Shown piece by piece: positions 1 through 7,690 of a stretch of DNA of 8,300 bases (the first letter of the stretch is position 1; each line of letters begins with the position of its first letter). The DNA is from CAZIWJ01 sp964542855. Lineage in GTDB: Bacteria; Bacteroidota; Bacteroidia; Cytophagales; Cyclobacteriaceae. A program made the position numbers and the translations under genes. The notes beneath the pieces are model-generated. The model was not told where the DNA came from. It saw only the letters and a list, made by a program, of their open reading frames with translations, and did not search any database. The stretch lies in NCBI GenBank assembly GCA_964542855.1, contig CAZIWJ010000161.1, forward strand, positions 1 through 8,300, in the 5' to 3' direction.

Positions 1-396
1 GATTATGCTGTAGCTATTGAGCAGGATACCACCATCTGCCCGATGAATATAGAAGATATGAAGAACCTGATGCTCGACAATAAAAATTTTAGCTTACATA
101 TATTTAAGCTGATAGGCTTACGCATGCGTAAAATGGAGCGAAGAATTGAATCGCTCGTGGCCAAAGATGCGCGTACCCGTATTGTGGAATACCTGAAAGA
201 TTCCGCTGAAGAGAGTGGCAGAAAAGTTGGAACAGAAACCTTAATAAAAAACAACCTCACCCATCAGGATATAGCAAGCCTTACCGGTACTTCGCGGCAA
301 ACGGTAACTACCGTTCTCAACGAGTTGAAAGAAAATAATCTTATTTACTTCGACCGTAAACGTATACTGATCCGCAACCTGGATACCTTTCAGTAA
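1..396 (+). CDS. Crp/Fnr-family transcriptional regulator, C-terminal part (5' end outside window)
   Basis: The frame is open from base 1 and ends at TAA 394-396, giving 131 residues. The Met at base 43 is internal, because in-frame coding continues upstream of it with the end of a cyclic-nucleotide-binding-like beta roll. Residues about 15-55 form the long dimerisation helix (FKLIGLRMRKMERRIESL), followed by the winged helix-turn-helix. The segment LTHQDIASLTGTSRQTVTTV is a classical Crp-type HTH, with SRQTV at the start of the recognition helix, then a wing ending near IRNLDTF. Members of this family bind DNA as dimers and respond to a small effector or redox signal; the effector cannot be judged because the sensor domain is almost entirely missing. 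The gene points towards the kinase genes, but the 112-base gap suggests a separate transcript. Family assignment is firm; the regulon is unknown. Confidence 0.9.
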   Translation, partial: DYAVAIEQDTTICPMNIEDMKNLMLDNKNFSLHIFKLIGLRMRKMERRIESLVAKDARTRIVEYLKDSAEESGRKVGTETLIKNNLTHQDIASLTGTSRQTVTTVLNELKENNLIYFDRKRILIRNLDTFQ

Positions 397-456
397 AAAC
401 ACCCTCAATTACCTAACTTAAAGCACATGCGTTAACTAAACAGCCAACAAAAGCAG

Positions 457-490
457 TTTTTTGCCAGTACTGGTCGTTTATTTACCTTTT
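457..490 (+). promoter_or_regulatory. possible Bacteroidota-type promoter for the first kinase gene
   Basis: TTTTTTG at 457-463 resembles the -33 TTTG/TTG element. TACCTTTT at 483-490 matches seven of eight positions of the -7 consensus TAnnTTTG, with a 19-base spacer. Transcription would begin just upstream of the GTG start, leaving a very short leader. This is a consensus match by eye in a T-rich gap, so support is modest. Confidence 0.3.
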
Positions 491-493
491 ATT

Positions 494-500
494 AAAAGGA
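494..500 (+). promoter_or_regulatory. ribosome binding site deciding the GTG 509 start
   Basis: AAAAGGA lies 8 bases before GTG 509. That GTG begins a well-formed signal peptide, whereas the in-frame TTG at 461 would add 16 residues in front of it, has no such site, and overlaps the putative -33 element. Many genes in this phylum lack strong Shine-Dalgarno sites, so this one is useful for choosing the start. Confidence 0.5.
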
Positions 501-508
501 ATAAAATA

Positions 509-3500
509 GTGCGTTTATCGAGTTATTTTGTACTGATCGGTATCTTACTTCATGTTAATGCCGTGGCCCAGCGCATGGCAGGTTTCATTACACCAGAAGC
601 ACGTAATACGATAACGAGCAACCAGGTGAATGATATTTTGCAGGATAGCCAGGGTTACCTCTGGTATGCTACCGGCAATGGCCTGAACCGATACGATGGC
701 TACCAGTTCCAAACCTTTTACCATATCCCCAACGATTCCTCTTCCCTGCCCGTCAACGACCTGAACGTCCTGGCCGAAGATGAGCACGGATACCTCTGGA
801 TTGGCACCAACAACGGCGGCCTGTGCCGGTTCAACCCCTCTAACCACCACGTTACCCGTTTCAACGTGGCTAACTACCCCAACCTCTCCGCCAATAACGT
901 CAAAGCCCTCTATGCCGATCAGCACGGGTCCCTCTGGATCGGTACCTTCGGCGGCGGACTGGTTCACCTCGACCTCGATACCTTTACCTTCTCCCCGTTC
1001 CGACAACAAACCGGAAACCCCAATTCCCTGCCTAATAACTCCGTCTTCGCCATCCAGCCCGACCACAACGGTTCCCTCTGGATTGCCACCCTCGGAGGCG
1101 GACTCTGCCGGTTCAACCTCGAAAACCAGTCCTTTAAAACCTTTCGCGCCCAACCCGGTGTGCCCGGCCAGCTTCCTTCCAATGATATTTACTCCCTGTT
1201 CATGGATTCGCAGCATATCCTCTGGATTGGTACCTTCGGACAGGGCCTCGTGAGCTTTGACCCGGTGAACGAACAGTTTGTTACCCCTAACCACCAGCCC
1301 GGGGGCAAGGCCGAATACATCCTCGATATTGAGCAGGATCCCATGGGAAACCTCTGGCTGGCCTCTCAACAACACGGCCTCATCCGCCTGCAAAACGGTA
1401 CGCTTACCCCCCTGCCTCCCGATTCGCTCAAATACCCCGGACTCAACAATTTCAGCATCAATGCCCTGTGTATGGATAAGGGCGGTAACCTCTGGATCGG
1501 TAGCGAGAAAAACGGCATCTTCCGCTTGCCCCTCAACAGCCTGGCTTTTACCAATTTCATCGGCGACGGAAAGCACATTGAAAATTTTAACGCCGGGGCC
1601 GTCATGGCCCTGATTCAGGACCGTAACCACCACTTCTGGGTGGGTACCTTCGGAAACGGGCTGTTTCAACTCAATCCCGAAGGTAAGGTGGTTAACCGGT
1701 TTTCCAGCGAAATTTTCGAGGATAGCGTTATTAATGCCCTGTACCAGGATAAACAGCAAAAACTATGGATAGGAACCGGGAGTCATGGGATTTATGAACT
1801 GGCTAACGGAAATTTCAATAGTGTTCCTTTTTACTCTGGTAACAAAATAGTTAGTGAAATTGATGTGGAAAGTATCGTAAAAGATAAGCAGGGTACTCTT
1901 TGGGCCGGCACTTTCCAGCAAGGTTTATTCTATTATGATGAGGAACAGAATAAATTTACCAATGCGGGTTTACCAGCTCCTGAAGTACCCGGCGGATGGG
2001 CTACTGTAAATATCCGGCTGATCAGAGAAGCCCCATCGGGTGGATTATGGATAGGATCCCGGAACAACGGGCTATTTTACTTGTCGGCCAACCGTTCACA
2101 GCTCAGCCAGTACCTGGATCAGTCAAAGGGTTTAATAAGCAGGAAAAGTATTACCGGCATTTCGTTTTCAGACAGTCTTTTGTGGGTTTCCACGCTCGAT
2201 GGAGGGCTCTGTTTATTCAATCCAGAAAGCAAAAGGATTCAACCGTTCAATGAACTGGTCACCAGGCAACTGAATGAGCAAAGCGGGATGGTACAGGTTA
2301 GCGACTCAATTTTGTGGATTACAACCAAATATGGTGGTTTACTTCGCTTTAATACAAAAAGGCAAGTGTTTACGAGTTACAACCATTCGAATGGCCTACC
2401 GGTAAAAGAATTACAAACACTAGCTCTTGGGGAGGGGGCCAACCAGAACCTTTTAATGGGTACCTTACAGGGATTTATTAGTTTTAAACCTGGTAAGTTG
2501 TATGAACATAATCGTGTTGCCCCGTTAGCTTTTACCAATTTACGCGCAATTGGTGAATCTGATAGCACTATGTCGGTTCAGAATTCTAACTCAGTTGAGC
2601 TTCCCGCTGGTGATCGCTCATTTACCGTATCTTTTGCTTTGTTATCTTACAGCGGTGAGAATAATATTCGTTACGAAAGCAAACTAGACGGCCTTGATAA
2701 AAGATGGATTAACCTACAACAGAACCACTCTGCTACTTACACTAATCTGGATCCGGGAAATTACACATTATTCATCCGGGGTTATGTAATTAACCGCCCG
2801 GCCGATCAGGTGGTAAAAAAACTGTTACTTTATGTTCCCCCGCTCTGGTATGAACGATGGTGGTTTAAGGTGACATTAATTTTAACAGTAGCTTTATCAC
2901 TCCTGCTCTGGATATGGTACAAAGATTATGTTGCTAATCAACGCCAGTCAGAACTTGAGCTGATAGTTGAAGAGCGAACCCGAAAACTGAAAGAACATAA
3001 TAAGCTCATTGCTGAGGAAAAAACTAAAGCGGAGGAAGCATCGAGAGCAAAAGAAACGTTTCTTTCAACTATGAGCCATGAATTGCGTACTCCTATGAAC
3101 GCGGTTATTGGTACTACATATCTTTTACTCCAGGATACCCCAACCCCTTCCCAGAAGGAAAACCTAAACATTCTGAAATTTTCATCAGAACATCTTCTAC
3201 AACTCATTAATGACATTCTAGATTACCAGAAGATTCATTCTGGTAGTATAAAGCTCGAGCAAATACCGTTTAACCTTTATGAACTGTGCCGGAGAACAAA
3301 GTTCACCTTTCTGAATAGTGCCAAGCAGAAAAACGTATTCCTGAAGCTTTTTATCGATGACTCCGTTCCCGAATATGTAGTTGGCGATGCTGTGAGAATT
3401 AACCAGGTACTAACCAATTTACTGGGAAATGCTATTAAATTCACTAGCAGCGGATACGTGAAATTAGAATTGCTCCTGGAAAAGTATGAAGATGGTAACG

Positions 3501-4204
3501 CCCATATAAAGTTTAAGGTGGAAGATACCGGTATAGGTATACCCGCAGAAAAAATTGATGAAATTTTCAATAGCTTTTCACAAGCCGATTCCTCAATAAA
3601 CCGACTGTACGGAGGCACCGGTCTGGGGCTGGCCATAACCCGCAAAATCATCCAGATGCACGGTAGCAAAATCGGTGTATCGAGTTCGGTAAACAAAGGG
3701 TCGGTATTCAGTTTTACCCTCGTTTTACCGGAAGCTCAACAACCGGTTCAGGAATCCGATACCAGGAAAGCTACGACTAATCAAATAAAGAAGGGGCTGC
3801 AAATTCTTTTGGTGGAAGATAACCGAATGAACGTAATGGTAGCCAGAAAATACATGGAAAAATGGGGCATACAGGTAAGTGTGGCTGAGAACGGGCTGGT
3901 GGCTCTGGATGCAGTTGCCAAAAAACATTATGATCTAATTTTAATGGATTTACAAATGCCGGTTATGAATGGCTACCAGGCCAGCAGTAAGATCAGGGAA
4001 CTGGACGGGCAAATTGCCAGAACACCTATACTTGCAATTACTGCATCCAACATTGCAGAAGTCAGGGAAAAAATATATCAGTCGGGAATGAACGATTACC
4101 TGGTGAAACCTTTCGATCCGGTAGAACTCTACGACAAGATTGTTATGTATACTCAAAACCCAGAAACAGACATTTCGGGCTCCAAAATTACACGAGAACT
4201 GTAA
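509..4204 (+). CDS. hybrid two-component sensor kinase: two propellers, Y_Y_Y, TM, HisKA, HATPase, receiver
   Basis: The protein has 1231 residues from GTG 509. Residues 1-20 are a signal peptide ending AVA before Gln21. Residues about 37-690 contain 14 LWxGT-type blades (reg_prop), enough for two seven-bladed propellers. A Y_Y_Y domain (about 695-775) and one membrane helix (about 784-808) follow. A short coiled coil leads to the HisKA box SHELRTP with phosphoacceptor His857. The HATPase has its N box around Asn974, DTGIGIP from Asp1006 and then GTGLGL. The C-terminal receiver shows the acidic pair Glu1103-Asp1104, phosphoacceptor Asp1147 (LMDLQMP) and Lys1200. By family knowledge the propellers and Y_Y_Y sense a periplasmic ligand across the inner membrane. 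Unlike classical Bacteroides HTCS proteins there is no AraC-type DNA-binding domain after the receiver, so output must pass to an unseen Hpt or regulator. Residues 37-398 are shared exactly with the next kinase and differ in base composition from the rest. Confidence 0.93.
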   Translation: MRLSSYFVLIGILLHVNAVAQRMAGFITPEARNTITSNQVNDILQDSQGYLWYATGNGLNRYDGYQFQTFYHIPNDSSSLPVNDLNVLAEDEHGYLWIGTNNGGLCRFNPSNHHVTRFNVANYPNLSANNVKALYADQHGSLWIGTFGGGLVHLDLDTFTFSPFRQQTGNPNSLPNNSVFAIQPDHNGSLWIATLGGGLCRFNLENQSFKTFRAQPGVPGQLPSNDIYSLFMDSQHILWIGTFGQGLVSFDPVNEQFVTPNHQPGGKAEYILDIEQDPMGNLWLASQQHGLIRLQNGTLTPLPPDSLKYPGLNNFSINALCMDKGGNLWIGSEKNGIFRLPLNSLAFTNFIGDGKHIENFNAGAVMALIQDRNHHFWVGTFGNGLFQLNPEGKVVNRFSSEIFEDSVINALYQDKQQKLWIGTGSHGIYELANGNFNSVPFYSGNKIVSEIDVESIVKDKQGTLWAGTFQQGLFYYDEEQNKFTNAGLPAPEVPGGWATVNIRLIREAPSGGLWIGSRNNGLFYLSANRSQLSQYLDQSKGLISRKSITGISFSDSLLWVSTLDGGLCLFNPESKRIQPFNELVTRQLNEQSGMVQVSDSILWITTKYGGLLRFNTKRQVFTSYNHSNGLPVKELQTLALGEGANQNLLMGTLQGFISFKPGKLYEHNRVAPLAFTNLRAIGESDSTMSVQNSNSVELPAGDRSFTVSFALLSYSGENNIRYESKLDGLDKRWINLQQNHSATYTNLDPGNYTLFIRGYVINRPADQVVKKLLLYVPPLWYERWWFKVTLILTVALSLLLWIWYKDYVANQRQSELELIVEERTRKLKEHNKLIAEEKTKAEEASRAKETFLSTMSHELRTPMNAVIGTTYLLLQDTPTPSQKENLNILKFSSEHLLQLINDILDYQKIHSGSIKLEQIPFNLYELCRRTKFTFLNSAKQKNVFLKLFIDDSVPEYVVGDAVRINQVLTNLLGNAIKFTSSGYVKLELLLEKYEDGNAHIKFKVEDTGIGIPAEKIDEIFNSFSQADSSINRLYGGTGLGLAITRKIIQMHGSKIGVSSSVNKGSVFSFTLVLPEAQQPVQESDTRKATTNQIKKGLQILLVEDNRMNVMVARKYMEKWGIQVSVAENGLVALDAVAKKHYDLILMDLQMPVMNGYQASSKIRELDGQIARTPILAITASNIAEVREKIYQSGMNDYLVKPFDPVELYDKIVMYTQNPETDISGSKITREL
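617..1717 (+). repeat. direct repeat copy A: GC-rich propeller sensor cassette
   Basis: Bases 617-1701 match 4406-5490 without a difference I can find (1085 bases, offset 3789). Two extra T follow at 1702-1703, and then 14 more bases match (1704-1717 with 5491-5504). It encodes residues 37-398 of the first kinase: eight blades with motifs LWYAT, LWIGT, LWIGT, LWIAT, LWIGT, LWLAS, LWIGS and FWVGT. All seven Leu-Trp pairs use CTC TGG. Bases 901-960 contain 38 G+C, whereas 2521-2580 in the same gene contain 26. There are no terminal inverted repeats, target duplications or transposase. Confidence 0.95.
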
Positions 4205-4241
4205 GTTCTGCGATACAATTTATTCAATCGTTACAGGCACG

Positions 4242-4249
4242 TATATTTG
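4242..4249 (+). promoter_or_regulatory. perfect -7-like element next to the second kinase start
   Basis: TATATTTG matches TAnnTTTG completely and ends 6 bases before ATG 4256. No convincing -33 TTG lies at the expected distance upstream. If active, it would give an almost leaderless message. With a 51-base gap after the first kinase, read-through transcription is the simpler explanation. Confidence 0.2.
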
Positions 4250-4255
4250 AATCTG

Positions 4256-7200
4256 ATGAAAAAGAAAACCAAGTTGTATCTGGTCACCCTGCTTTATTTA
4301 GTACTGATCGTAAGCTATGCTTTACCGGTGCATGGGCAGTACGGTAAAAAGGGATATAGCAGCATATCTAGTTTTACGCAACTGAATAATGAAAACGGAC
4401 TGAGTAGCAACCAGGTGAATGATATTTTGCAGGATAGCCAGGGTTACCTCTGGTATGCTACCGGCAATGGCCTGAACCGATACGATGGCTACCAGTTCCA
4501 AACCTTTTACCATATCCCCAACGATTCCTCTTCCCTGCCCGTCAACGACCTGAACGTCCTGGCCGAAGATGAGCACGGATACCTCTGGATTGGCACCAAC
4601 AACGGCGGCCTGTGCCGGTTCAACCCCTCTAACCACCACGTTACCCGTTTCAACGTGGCTAACTACCCCAACCTCTCCGCCAATAACGTCAAAGCCCTCT
4701 ATGCCGATCAGCACGGGTCCCTCTGGATCGGTACCTTCGGCGGCGGACTGGTTCACCTCGACCTCGATACCTTTACCTTCTCCCCGTTCCGACAACAAAC
4801 CGGAAACCCCAATTCCCTGCCTAATAACTCCGTCTTCGCCATCCAGCCCGACCACAACGGTTCCCTCTGGATTGCCACCCTCGGAGGCGGACTCTGCCGG
4901 TTCAACCTCGAAAACCAGTCCTTTAAAACCTTTCGCGCCCAACCCGGTGTGCCCGGCCAGCTTCCTTCCAATGATATTTACTCCCTGTTCATGGATTCGC
5001 AGCATATCCTCTGGATTGGTACCTTCGGACAGGGCCTCGTGAGCTTTGACCCGGTGAACGAACAGTTTGTTACCCCTAACCACCAGCCCGGGGGCAAGGC
5101 CGAATACATCCTCGATATTGAGCAGGATCCCATGGGAAACCTCTGGCTGGCCTCTCAACAACACGGCCTCATCCGCCTGCAAAACGGTACGCTTACCCCC
5201 CTGCCTCCCGATTCGCTCAAATACCCCGGACTCAACAATTTCAGCATCAATGCCCTGTGTATGGATAAGGGCGGTAACCTCTGGATCGGTAGCGAGAAAA
5301 ACGGCATCTTCCGCTTGCCCCTCAACAGCCTGGCTTTTACCAATTTCATCGGCGACGGAAAGCACATTGAAAATTTTAACGCCGGGGCCGTCATGGCCCT
5401 GATTCAGGACCGTAACCACCACTTCTGGGTGGGTACCTTCGGAAACGGGCTGTTTCAACTCAATCCCGAAGGTAAGGTGGTTAACCGGTTCCAGCGAAAT
5501 TTTCTAGGGGAAAACAATAATACAGTCAACGATAACTTTATTACTGCCCTTGAGGAAACTAATGAGGCTATATGGATTGGTACTGCGGAAGAAGGCCTGA
5601 GTAAATACAACCTGGCAGAAGATACTTTCACCCACTACACTGAAGGCAGTGAAGACAATAACCTGAGTAGTAACAGCATTGAAAAGATTTACACCGACAG
5701 TAAAGGAAGGCTGTGGATCGGTACTTACGGAGGTGGGTTATGCCGGTATAATGAAAATTCCGACGACTTTTCCTGTTACAGCAACTACAGGGAATCATCA
5801 GTTAAGCTCGGTAATGCAGTTAAGGTAATTTACGAAGATAGCAGGGGTTACCTGTGGATTGGTACCAAAGCTTCCGGATTAAGTTGTTTTAATCCAGTAA
5901 GAGAAACTTTCATCAATTACCGTTACGATGAAAAAGATTCAACCAGTATTACCGGTAACGCTATTACCGGGATTACAGAAACTGCAGATGGTAATATCTG
6001 GGTAAGCACCCTGAATAACGGACTGTGTTATTTAGATACTGTTGAGCAAACTTTCACTGCCCTAACTGCTAAAGATGGACTTGCTTCAAACCAAACCTGT
6101 GGGATGCTGCAGGATAACAACGGAAACCTTTGGATAAGCACCATCAGCGGCTTATCGTTACTCAAAACTGATCGACTCTGCTTTACGAACTTTGGCCGTA
6201 ATGAAGGCTTGTATTCGGAAGAATTTCAGCAGTGGTCAGCTTACCGCAACGATGATGGAAAGCTGTTTTTTGGTGGTTTAGAAAATTTCCTGGTTATTGA
6301 ACCTGAGAACCAGTTTACAAACGATTACTCCCCTCCCGTGTATTTAACCGGGGTAAAACTGTTTAATGAAGACCTGCAATTGGGTGAGCAATTAAGTACA
6401 ATTGATACGATTACCCTGGAACACGGCGAAGACTTTTTCGAATTCGAGTTTGTATTGCTCAACTACGAAGAGAGAGAAAATAACCGTTATGCTTATCGTA
6501 TGGAAGGCTTCGATAAAAAATGGAATACCATTGATACTCGGAGAACTGCATCCTACACGAACCTCGATGCTGGTTCTTACACCTTTAAAGTAAAAGCTTA
6601 TAACGAGAAAAAGAGGTGGAACGATAATGAGTTAGAAATAACCGTTATTATTAAGCCTGCCTGGTACGAAACGGTTACTTTTCGTATTGCCGTTGCGCTG
6701 GTAATCATTTTTTCGGGAATCGCTTACGCCCGTTACCGCGAACAAAAGTTCATGAGGCAGAAAATTAAGCTGCAGGAAATGGTGAATGAAAAAACGGCAG
6801 AACTGGTAAGAAGAAGCAACGAAATTGAAGAGAAAAATAATAGCCTTAACGCTGCTAAAAAGATTATTGAGCAAAAAAATAACGACCTGAAGCAGGTAAA
6901 TAACCAACTAGAACATCGGGTTGAGCAAAGAACTAATGAGTTGCGGAAAGCTAATGACCGGTTAAAAAGTAGTAACAAGGAATTAGATATGTTCATTTAC
7001 CGGGCTTACCACGATATTAAGGGTCCCATTTCAAGCATTGAAGGTTTGTGTAAACTGGCCAGAGTAGATTTACAATCAGATGATGCAAAGGCCTACATTG
7101 AAATGTTTGATAAAAGTTCTCAGCAAGCCAAAAGAATGCTATCTCGCATCCTGAGCATTTATGACATCCGGAACACTAAAATAGAACCTCAACGCATCGA

Positions 7201-7690
7201 CGTAAATGCCATGCTGCACGAAATAATTGAGGTCATTAAAACCAGGTCGGAATTCTACAGCATCAGGATACATACTGCCGGGCAGCATACCGACAGCTTT
7301 TATAACGTGGGCGTGCTCATGGAAATTAGCCTGCGCAATATCCTGGAAAATGCTGTACGGTTCAGCAGGTACGAAAAAGATTCTTTTGTGGAAGTACAGG
7401 TTAATTACTACGTAAACCGGGTGGAAGTAATTATTACCGATAACGGAATTGGGATACCGGAATCCATGCGCGATAAATTATTCAGTATGTTCCTCAGGGG
7501 TGATACTCAACGCAGTGGTACCGGAATGGGGCTCTTTGCTGCTAAAAGTGCCATTGAGCGACTTGAAGGATATATTAGTTATGAAGAAACAGCTAATAAC
7601 TACACCCGATTCATATTGGTATTTCCCAACATATTATTGACAGAACAAGCGGATCAGAAACATCTGTTAAAAAACAGCACTCCTAAATAA
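4256..7690 (+). CDS. sensor histidine kinase: two propellers, Y_Y_Y, TM, coiled coil, HisKA-like, HATPase; no receiver
   Basis: The protein has 1144 residues from ATG 4256. An in-frame TTG nine bases earlier is possible, but MKKKTK is the natural start of the signal peptide, which ends VHG before Gln28. Fourteen blades span about 40-715: eight in the shared cassette (residues 51-412) and six of its own (IWIGT, LWIGT, LWIGT, IWVST, LWIST, and a degenerate LFFGG). The Y_Y_Y domain is about 719-795 and one membrane helix about 808-828. A long charged coiled coil (about 835-905) leads to YHDIKGP with His919 as likely phosphoacceptor. HATPase motifs are the N box at Asn1032, DNGIGIP from Asp1062 and GTGMGL from Gly1088. 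There is no receiver and no DNA-binding domain, so a separate response regulator outside the window is required. It is probably co-transcribed with the upstream kinase. Its 3' end overlaps the convergent YfiR-like gene by 8 bases. Confidence 0.93.
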   Translation: MKKKTKLYLVTLLYLVLIVSYALPVHGQYGKKGYSSISSFTQLNNENGLSSNQVNDILQDSQGYLWYATGNGLNRYDGYQFQTFYHIPNDSSSLPVNDLNVLAEDEHGYLWIGTNNGGLCRFNPSNHHVTRFNVANYPNLSANNVKALYADQHGSLWIGTFGGGLVHLDLDTFTFSPFRQQTGNPNSLPNNSVFAIQPDHNGSLWIATLGGGLCRFNLENQSFKTFRAQPGVPGQLPSNDIYSLFMDSQHILWIGTFGQGLVSFDPVNEQFVTPNHQPGGKAEYILDIEQDPMGNLWLASQQHGLIRLQNGTLTPLPPDSLKYPGLNNFSINALCMDKGGNLWIGSEKNGIFRLPLNSLAFTNFIGDGKHIENFNAGAVMALIQDRNHHFWVGTFGNGLFQLNPEGKVVNRFQRNFLGENNNTVNDNFITALEETNEAIWIGTAEEGLSKYNLAEDTFTHYTEGSEDNNLSSNSIEKIYTDSKGRLWIGTYGGGLCRYNENSDDFSCYSNYRESSVKLGNAVKVIYEDSRGYLWIGTKASGLSCFNPVRETFINYRYDEKDSTSITGNAITGITETADGNIWVSTLNNGLCYLDTVEQTFTALTAKDGLASNQTCGMLQDNNGNLWISTISGLSLLKTDRLCFTNFGRNEGLYSEEFQQWSAYRNDDGKLFFGGLENFLVIEPENQFTNDYSPPVYLTGVKLFNEDLQLGEQLSTIDTITLEHGEDFFEFEFVLLNYEERENNRYAYRMEGFDKKWNTIDTRRTASYTNLDAGSYTFKVKAYNEKKRWNDNELEITVIIKPAWYETVTFRIAVALVIIFSGIAYARYREQKFMRQKIKLQEMVNEKTAELVRRSNEIEEKNNSLNAAKKIIEQKNNDLKQVNNQLEHRVEQRTNELRKANDRLKSSNKELDMFIYRAYHDIKGPISSIEGLCKLARVDLQSDDAKAYIEMFDKSSQQAKRMLSRILSIYDIRNTKIEPQRIDVNAMLHEIIEVIKTRSEFYSIRIHTAGQHTDSFYNVGVLMEISLRNILENAVRFSRYEKDSFVEVQVNYYVNRVEVIITDNGIGIPESMRDKLFSMFLRGDTQRSGTGMGLFAAKSAIERLEGYISYEETANNYTRFILVFPNILLTEQADQKHLLKNSTPK
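4406..5504 (+). repeat. direct repeat copy B: GC-rich propeller sensor cassette
   Basis: This is the second copy of the repeat at 617-1717, identical over 4406-5490 and again over 5491-5504 after a 2-base length difference. It encodes residues 51-412 of the second kinase. The left edge falls at the SNQV of the first blade in both genes. The right edge falls just after NRF, beyond which the two proteins diverge (QRNFLGE here, SSEIFED in copy A). Its codon preference matches copy A and contrasts with the blades downstream in this gene, whose equivalent codons are ATA, CTG, CTG, ATC and CTT. Confidence 0.95.

Noticed and set aside
397..460. Rho-independent terminator after the Crp/Fnr gene
   Set aside because: I see no stable stem followed by a T run; the only T run (457-462) is not preceded by a hairpin.
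461..508. Upstream TTG start for the first kinase
   Set aside because: It adds 16 residues before a complete signal peptide and overlaps a putative -33 element. GTG 509 has AAAAGGA at a proper distance.
780..1253. Plus-strand 157-residue open frame within the cassette (also at 4569-5042)
   Set aside because: It is a Ser/Pro/Thr-rich alternate-frame shadow of the propeller blades and has no family resemblance.
617..1717. Insertion sequence or transposon
   Set aside because: No transposase frame, terminal inverted repeats or target-site duplications flank either copy; both copies are coding in frame with their host genes.
545..1759. 404-residue antisense open frame (and its 378-residue counterpart at 4322-5458)
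   Set aside because: Its length follows from the C-ending codon bias of the cassette on the plus strand, which suppresses stops on the other strand. The sequence is low-complexity Val/Glu/Gly-rich with no recognisable domain, and it lies wholly opposite well-defined propeller blades.
617..5504. Diversity-generating retroelement template/variable repeat pair
   Set aside because: The copies show no adenine-specific differences, are far longer than usual template repeats, and there is no reverse transcriptase in the window.
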